DNA from: Endomychus coccineus | Lineage: Eukaryota > Arthropoda > Insecta > Coleoptera > Endomychidae | Assembly (NCBI GenBank): GCA_958510875.1 | Contig: OY294069.1 | Location: 167,151,111-167,215,110, forward strand | Direction: 5' to 3' | Length of the DNA stretch: 64,000 nt | In this document: positions 57,261 through 64,000 of the stretch, piece after piece | Layout of the letters: each line of letters opens with the position of its first letter | How positions within the stretch are numbered: the first letter of the stretch is position 1 | Made by a program: the position numbers and the translations under genes | Notes under the pieces: generated by a model | What the model was told of the DNA's origin: nothing | The model's input: only the letters and a program-made list of their open reading frames with translations | Databases searched by the model: none

Positions 57261-58689
57261 AATGGGGCATTCAGTGATTGCCTCTTTGAAAATCGCAGAG
57301 TGTCCACGAGAGTGCATGTTGGTCCAGTGACCTAGAAAAAACACAGGTCATAAGCATGAGCAATAAATAGAACATATAAATCGTCTATCGTAAATCAATG
57401 AACAATGTTCTAATTATTTCCAATTTGAAAGTTTCCGACGTAGTCGTGGATTTCTTGGATATGGTGGTTGATTTCAGCAGATCTTGAACGGGCTTCACAA
57501 ATGGTGTTGTTAGGAGTTTATTTTTCATTTATTGCAGTGCCAACGGTAGATTTTATGATACACTTTTTGTTATATCTCATAGACCATGGAGGGGAATACG
57601 CAAGTAACCAAGGTTGTTCAGGAAACGGTTTTCCATGAAAGTCTAGAATCCAAAATGAGAACATGATTGAACTTGTGGTGTTGATTGACCAATCATAACC
57701 GAATATCGTAAGCCAATAGCTGAACAAACTAGTTGGAATATCTCTATGCCTTTCACCCTGAAATGGAAAATTTAGAAAAATCAGCGAAATATCCATCAAT
57801 CGAATATTCTTCGTTTGAAGCTAAGTTACTATAGATAGAGAATTGAATATTGACGTTGAAACGAGTAAAATTTTGTCATTCCGTAAGCACATAATTCCGG
57901 GATGGAATAAAAATTCGCAGACAAAGTAATTTCATTCGAATGTAGTTGAGTTTTGAAATATTTTATCTCTTTATTTTTTCATGTAAATGGATGGAAGCAG
58001 ATTAATTGCACGTGCACTGTGCATTATTCAAATACATTTTGTATGTATTGATCGTAAAAAAGGTTTTAAAAATAAATAACTTTTAAAAAATGCTCATTTG
58101 GATGTGCATCATTTTTTTTAATGCAGGCATTGCGATATAAATATTCATCTGGAAATAATATAGGGAATAGCGCATCATAACTACATATAACAATAAATCT
58201 GTACACATTAAACTAAAAAAACAGAAAAAATGCAATCGGCATTATACAATACCTGACCTGGTCGATAGAGGGATCTGAAATGGAGGTGGCGTTTGCAACT
58301 CCAATGAGTTCGAAGGATTACACGACACGTGTATAAAGTTCGATAATATCCTCTCCTATAGAATTCAACAATTGGGCCCTTGTTCATTCCACCAATAGCA
58401 TTTTTAATTAAAATATCAATTCATTAGCAAAAGCATCATTCCTATTTTACATGCGAAATGTTCATGGTTTGGAAGAAACCTAGATTGAAAATAGATATTG
58501 AAAGTAATGCTACGCTAACGTATTCTGAAAATATCATGCTATCATTAAGTAACTCTGGATATTCATTAGCTGCAGCAGAAATCACTGAGAAAAGTCGCAA
58601 TGCTGACTTTTACAGACGAAGGCTGAAATATCTCCTTTATCAGATATTACAGCAGGAAGTGTCATCTGAAACATACAAGGACTAGGTGA
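57261..58689. other. No gene recognised
   Basis: A 93-codon minus-strand frame at 57518-57799 and a 75-codon plus-strand frame at 58458-58685 show no family signature. Confidence 0.4.
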
Positions 58690-59240
58690 AAAGTCTCTGA
58701 AAAATTAAACAAGGAATGATTTATTTCGTCAGAACTAATTTTATTTCTCAACATAATCTCCTTGTGCTCCGATACACTTCGCCCAACGTTCTCCCAATAT
58801 TTCGATCTCTCCCAAATGATATGGTTTGACAGTCCATCAAAATAGACGTTTGTTTCAGCGAAGACCTCATCGTAGTAGCCATTTCGTCAAATTTGGGAAT
58901 GGATAATAATCATCAACCAAATCTGGAGAATGTGGGGGATGACGATCAAATTCGTAGAGTACACGTTTATCTGAGATGCCCATAGTCTCAACAATCTCGT
59001 ACTAACTCCAACTCCAACTCCAACTCCAACTCGCCGATCGTCCAATATCATACCATGGATTTTATCGACGATTTCTGGAGTTGTAACATCAATTGGAGTA
59101 CCAGCACGTTTGGTGAATCGTTCCAATAGATGGTGAGGAGTCCCCGTAATGTTTGACAAGCGATGCTTTGGTTCGCGTGATGTTTTTTTAATTCGAGAAA
59201 TACTGTTTAAACAAGACGCGAAATTCACTTTTTCCCATGT
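58690..59240 (-). pseudogene. mariner transposase, internally deleted, with minisatellite insert
   Basis: The minus strand starts MGKSEFRVLFKQYFSN at 59238, followed by a stop, then KHYGDSSPSIGT. In another frame it reads VTTPEIVDKIHGMILDDRRV. A (CCAACT)n tract (59004-59032) interrupts next, then EIVETMGISDKRVLYEFD (second helix-turn-helix). This is fused directly to HPPHSPDLVDDYYPFPNLTK and a tail including RWAKCIGAQGDYVEK. The region with the first two catalytic Asp residues is deleted, as in the 5.4-kb copy, but this is a different mariner subfamily. Confidence 0.85.
59004..59032. repeat. (CCAACT)n minisatellite inside the mariner remnant
   Basis: Nearly five copies of a 6-bp unit, translated as repeated Gly-Val or Glu-Leu on the minus strand, inserted just after DDRRV in the transposase frame. 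Confidence 0.9.
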
Positions 59241-59379
59241 TTACAAAAATCTTCAAGGCTGCTTGCTTTCGATGAGTCTCAAGACAGAACTGAATGACAT
59301 AATCGTCTGAAAAATTTAATACGTTCCAGTTGAAGATGGTACATTCCAAATGTCATATGGGATTTTCAATTGTGGTGCC

Positions 59380-61690
59380 ATCTGTTTTATTTTCCAGAAT
59401 TTTTCCACCTTACCTCGTATGAACCATTTAGAAGAAATTTCATCTTGCTGGAGAGGCTTTCCATTGCTAATTTGGCAGACAGACTTTATATCTTCTCCTT
59501 ATCAGGAATTACCAAAGCCAGTTTCATTGAAAGTAAGCATACGAACATCATTACAATAAATAGTATGTTTCTCAGAGGAACTTTAGTTGCTTACTTTGAC
59601 AGACCGACTTCGAAATATCTTTCTGTCATGGGACATCACCAAAGTAGGTTAATCAACACATACAAACCTACAAGAAGAAATAGTTCAGTTGTGGAAGAAA
59701 TTTTGAACCATTGCTCACTTTCACAGAGATTATGAATGTTTTTTTTTCAGAAACCACCAACATAAATTTCATATGAGACATACGAACATATGAGAAGGAA
59801 TAATGTAATTGAGTTTTATTGATAACTCTATGAGACATACTCGAAAATATATCTATCACGTCAGTCATTACCAAAATAAGTCCATCCAACACATAGAAAT
59901 ATACATGAGTTGCTCCGACAGAAATACCTACTCTAAAATAGTTTTCTTTTATCAGAATTCACAGGATTGAGTTTCATGTGAGATGTGAAATCTATTAGAA
60001 GAAATAACGTCTTTTGAAAAGTGAATTATATTAGCTTTGACAAAGGTTCTTCAAAATATCTTGGTCTTATCAGAAATGTTTCATCCAACACTTACAAACA
60101 TACTAGAAGAAATGTGATGTTTTTGAAAGGACGTTGCTTTCTTTGACAGACATTCCTATTTCAAAATATCTTTCTTTTATTAGAAGTACCAAATTTTCCT
60201 CTGAGACGTTACTATATATTAAAAGAAATAATGTCTCTCAGAAAGATATTTCTATTGTTAACTTTGACAGAGAGACTTCGAAATAGCTTGCTTTTATTAG
60301 AAATTGTCACACAATATTTCATCCAACACATACAAACATATCAGAAAAAATATTACGTATCAAAAAGGGAATTTCTCAGAAATAACAGAACTGAGTTTCA
60401 TCTGAGATGTAACTTATTAGAAGGAATAATATCTTTCAGAAAGAATATTCTATTGTTGGTTTTGATAGAGAGACTTGGACATATTTTGCTCTCATTAGAC
60501 ATAATGAAAGTATGTTTCATATAACACATAAAAATATAGTAGAAGAAATTATGTGTTTCTGAAAGGGAGCTGCTAACAGACGTATCTATTCCAAAATATC
60601 TTTCTTTTATCAGAAATAATAGAATTAGATTTCATCCGACACGTGACAACATATTAGAAGAAATAATATATTTCAGAAGGAATGTTGTATTGTTTGTTTT
60701 GATACAGAGTCTTCGAAATATGTTGCTCTTATCAGAAAAAATGAAAGTGTGATTCATATAACACATAAAAATATATAAGAAGAAATAATGTGTTCCTGAA
60801 GGGGAGCCGCTAACTTTGACAGACGTTTCTTTTTCAAAATATCTTTCTTTTATCAGAAATAATGGAAGTATGTTCCATACAACACATAACAATATATTAG
60901 AAGAAATAATGTGTTTCTCAAAGGGAGCAGTTAACTTTGACAGACGTATCTATTTCAAAATATCTTTCTTTTATCAGAAATAACAGAATAGAGTTTCATT
61001 CATATTAGAAGAGATAATATCTTTCCGGAAGAATGTTCTATTGTTTGTTTTCATAGACAGAATTCGAAATAGTTTGCTCTTGTTAGAAGTAATGAAAGTA
61101 TGTATCATACAACACATATAAATATATTGGGAACAATAATATGCTTCTGAAAGGGGGTTGCTAATTTCGACAAGCGTATCGATATAAAAATATCTTTCTT
61201 TCACCAGAAATAACAGAATTCAGTTTCTTCCGACACGTGATAACATATAAGAAGAAATAATGTATTTCAGAAAGAAACTTCTCGTGTTAGCTTCGATATA
61301 GATACTTCGAAATAGTTTGCTCCTATCAGAAATGATCAAATTGTTTCATACAACACATACAAATATATTAGAAGAAACAGTATGTTTCCGGAAAGGAAAT
61401 TACAGAGTTGACTTTCATCTAAGACGTAAAAGCATATGAGAAGAAATAGTGCCTGTGTTTTTGAATGAAAGTTCTATTGTTTGTTTTGACAGCTACTTCC
61501 GAAATATGTTTCTTCCATCAGAAATTATCAAACATGTTTCATCCAACACATCCAAATGGTATGTTTCTCAGAGGAATGTGCTAAATATCTTTCTTTCATT
61601 ACGTATTGCAGAGTTGAGTTTCACCTGAAACGTAAGAACATATTAGAAGAAACAGTATCTTTCTGAAAGAAAGTTCTTCCGTTAGCTGTT
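59380..61690. repeat. Dimeric satellite array, ~240-bp unit of two ~120-bp halves
   Basis: The marker CAACACATACAAATATATTA (with variants) recurs near 60090, 60325, 60518, 60757, 60879, 61108, 61349 and 61540, with spacings mostly about 190-240 bp and one of about 120. Between markers a related half-unit starts TATTAGAAGAAATAATATCT. Typical half-unit contents are TTTGACAGACGTATCTATTT with CAAAATATCTTTCTTTTATC in one half, and GATAGAGACTTCGAAATA in the other. About ten dimers, moderately diverged. The frames at 59370-59735 and 60231-60524 arise from the repeat itself. Confidence 0.85.
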
Positions 61691-62750
61691 TTCATTATAT
61701 TTATGTTTATGCAGATATATCACTAGTGTTCAATAATAAGATGTTGGTTGCCTATTTATGAACGTTCCTAGTTTATTTGTTTGTATGGATGCGTAATTCA
61801 TAATATACTATATAATCTATACATTACGTAGAAATGATTTTATCCAGTGTTGAAGAAGCAACAAATGCATAGCATTAACATCCAAATAAGATGAAAAGAT
61901 GCTCAATTTGTATTGTGTGAAATCGGGATGAGACATAATCTCCATCCGTCCTTGTCGGGAATTAAGTCTCGAGAGTTCAGAAGTTAAGTCGCGAATTAAT
62001 GGTATAAGTGTTGGCAATCTTCATTTACCGTGGTGGCGTAAAAAATCTCGCAGCTCTTGTTCACTCGCGGCTGGTTGAGCTATTGGAGTCATAGGGTGTC
62101 GTGAACGGGGACGTCCCATTCCCAGCATCCCTCTACTCCCACCTCGGCGCTGGGCCGAGCGCCCATTAATACTCCGATATTGAATGATGTATCATTGCGC
62201 CATAAAAACGCAGGAAATGTGATATGGGAGCGGGCTGCATACACTACAGAAACTAAATTACTGGATTTTTCGAAATGAAAAATAACAAATAGCCCAGCTT
62301 ACTCCCTCTCTGACGATATGATGGCAATAATTTATACTCTCGCTGCCGTATATGCTACACCGATGAACATTTATTTTCATTTTTATTATCAGGAGATTAA
62401 AATTGTTGCAGTACATAGAGACATTTGAATATTTGGAGGATTTGCTATCGGATTTTGACAAAATGAGCTCTTTAGGTGAGATTGGTTGGCAGTTCCCGTT
62501 ATTATTATCGTTGGCATTGTGTCTTGCCACAGAAACAAATTTAAACGCGTTTAGATGATTTTATCAAAGCCCATTCATTCCTGCTATATAAATTATCCTG
62601 CATGTGACTTCGTTGATATATCACCGAGTTTTTAAACAAAGAAATCAAATGTGAAGGCTCTTCTAGTATTTTAAAAATGTACCGTCATTACTCTCTACCA
62701 CTTATCTTTAAATTTTGATCTGATTGAATAAATTTATCAATCTAAGTAAT
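61691..62750. other. No gene recognised
   Basis: AT-rich DNA with a slightly GC-richer patch at 62085-62170. No recognisable protein or repeat. Confidence 0.4.
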
Positions 62751-63150
62751 AACTCTGGAGAAACAGAATATTGAGGCGAGACATTCGGGAAGATGTTGAA
62801 AGCCGATGTAAAGACAACCATCTTGAGTGTAAAAGTGGACAAGGTAAGATCGATAAAAATCAGATTTCTTATTTCATAGTAATTCGCCAATTTGAATATC
62901 ACATTGATATTATGTAATCAGAATGATCAAGATTTCATGATAACATATATCATAGTAATTCGCTAACTTTCAAGTTAGCGAATTACTATGATATAACAAA
63001 CTTGATTTTTATCGATCTTACCTTGTCCACTGTTACACTCAACATGGTCGTTTTCACATCAGCATACAACACCTCTCCTCGATTGTCGCAAAACACGTAA
63101 CCCATCGCGTCAATCTTCTGTTTCTCCAGAGACCCGCTACCGGATTGACA
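62751..63150. repeat. Inverted duplication of an exon-like block
   Basis: 62751-62890 (plus) and 62972-63150 (minus) share CTCTGGAGAAACAGA, then AGTGGACAAGGTAAGATCG and ATAAAAATCA. On the minus strand the right block reads SLEKQKIDAMGYVFCDNRGE then LYADVKTTMLSVTVDK, followed at once by GTAAGA. It looks like an exon and its splice donor. The left block reads ADVKTTILSVKVDK at the same place but is shortened and has a stop upstream. Unknown protein. Confidence 0.65.
62946..62995. repeat. Perfect 24-bp-stem palindrome
   Basis: The stem TATCATAGTAATTCGCTAAC lies at 62948-62967 within a 24-bp perfect arm, with a two-base TC loop at 62970-62971. It lies at the junction of the inverted duplication. 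CATAGTAATTCGC also recurs at about 62873. Confidence 0.95.
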
Positions 63151-64000
63151 TACTTAGCTTGGCCTATCAAACATACAGAGGTTGTCACTCTCTAAGATTC
63201 AATTTCTCACAACAGCTATCGGAATAATAAATGATAATCAAATAAAATTATTAACGTCCAAATGTTACAATACACAAATTCGTTCCGGTTCAATTTTCTT
63301 TCTGTGTCTGTTTTCAATTATCAACTTTCAAGATCTCGAGTAGTTCCCCATAACTTTAACAACACTCTCTTCATAATCTCAGAATTTTTTTCTCACATTG
63401 AATGCATAATCGTGAAAAATTCAAGACTTACAGTTCATCTATTTTATTAGTGTTTTCATTTGCAAAATACCTCGACTGTTTTAAATTTTATTTGATATCA
63501 GAACTTATTTGTGTTCTTCCTCAAAAGGAGACATTTCTACACTATTAGAACAGATTGAAGCTTATGCATCTGCCAATAAAATGTATTCGCCAAATGTATG
63601 ACAAATAGACAAGGGTAGCATAGCTTGACCTCGCAAATTTCCTTTGAAGTTTTTGAGTCAATATTCTTACCGAATACCAATTGTGGCTAAATTATTACCG
63701 GCAATTTTTTTCACGCTAACGAATATTTTAAGAATTCACCTTAACTTCCGGGAATAATTTAGGCCCTAGTTGTGTTGCAATACCAGTGAACCACTTCTAT
63801 TCACACCTTCATCACAATTATTCAACGTCTTCATCATGCTACTACCAAATGAAAGATATAATAAATAGCACAAAGATCCGGGAAGCCCCTGGCATTTATA
63901 GGGTAACAAATCAGATATTGGAGAATATACCGGAAATGCTATAGAGTACTTAGCAGGAATTAAAAACAACGTTCTCAAACATAGGCACTACCTAAAGAGC
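63151..64000. other. No gene recognised
   Basis: AT-rich DNA, possibly the continuation of whatever transcription unit the 62.9-63.15-kb exon-like block belongs to. No other exon was recognised. Confidence 0.35.

Noticed and set aside
57518..57799. 93-codon minus-strand frame with aromatic-rich sequence, considered as a receptor exon
   Set aside because: No conserved receptor motif, and the flanking frames do not extend it.
59370..60892. Several 85-120-codon frames in the satellite array on both strands
   Set aside because: They share the array's periodicity and appear on both strands, so they come from the repeat and not from coding constraint.
12759..61690. CRISPR-like array
   Set aside because: No short direct repeats with unique spacers; the tandem repeats seen are microsatellites, foldback units and a 240-bp satellite.

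Overview
This window looks like gene-poor, AT-rich arthropod (most likely insect) chromosomal DNA. I recognise no intact host gene, tRNA or rRNA. The evidence for an arthropod is the set of transposable-element families present: Penelope-like elements with a GIY-YIG nuclease, jockey/CR1-like and RNase H-bearing LINEs, mariner and Tc1-like transposases, a hAT element, Gypsy remnants and Crypton-type tyrosine recombinases, together with a 59-bp intron. Nearly everything recognisable is mobile DNA, mostly broken by stops, frameshifts and deletions.

Layout. 1-12 kb holds decayed LINE pieces on both strands (family A at 1450-3060, 3430-3750 and 7770-9190; RNase H-type pieces at 10090-10870 and 11040-11770) and a mariner deletion derivative (5436-5760). 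12.8-15.9 kb is a nearly perfect palindrome of two head-to-head, 5'-truncated Penelope-like copies, the only long intact reading frames here. 16-24 kb has a small inverted-repeat element carrying a decayed zinc-finger-like frame, a GC-rich duplicated leader, a 942-bp TA-flanked MITE, an LTR/primer-binding site, a Gypsy RT scrap, and a hAT element with an exact 8-bp target duplication. 24.5-30 kb has an RNase H LINE and two related, intron-bearing tyrosine-recombinase genes, both on the minus strand, bracketed by repeated AGTGNGAAA-type motifs.

31-41.5 kb is rich in inverted repeats: an unclassified TA-flanked element, a foldback made of tandem units, a minus-strand LINE split by a 2.3-kb Tc1/mariner-related transposon with ~600-bp terminal inverted repeats, and a 2.7-kb element with ~750-bp terminal repeats and a transposase-like frame. 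42-58 kb contains more LINE fragments, a second Tc1-like transposase end, a TA-flanked foldback (48561-50052) and several hammerhead-like hairpins. 58.7-64 kb contains a second mariner deletion derivative, a 2.3-kb dimeric satellite array and an inverted duplication of an exon-like block.

The genes do not form a pathway. The biology is retrotransposition (Penelope-like, LINE, Gypsy), cut-and-paste transposition (mariner, Tc1-like, hAT, foldbacks) and tyrosine-recombinase integration. The best leads are the young Penelope palindrome, seven dispersed hammerhead-like modules, the pair of recombinase genes with candidate recombination sites, and the long-inverted-repeat transposons.
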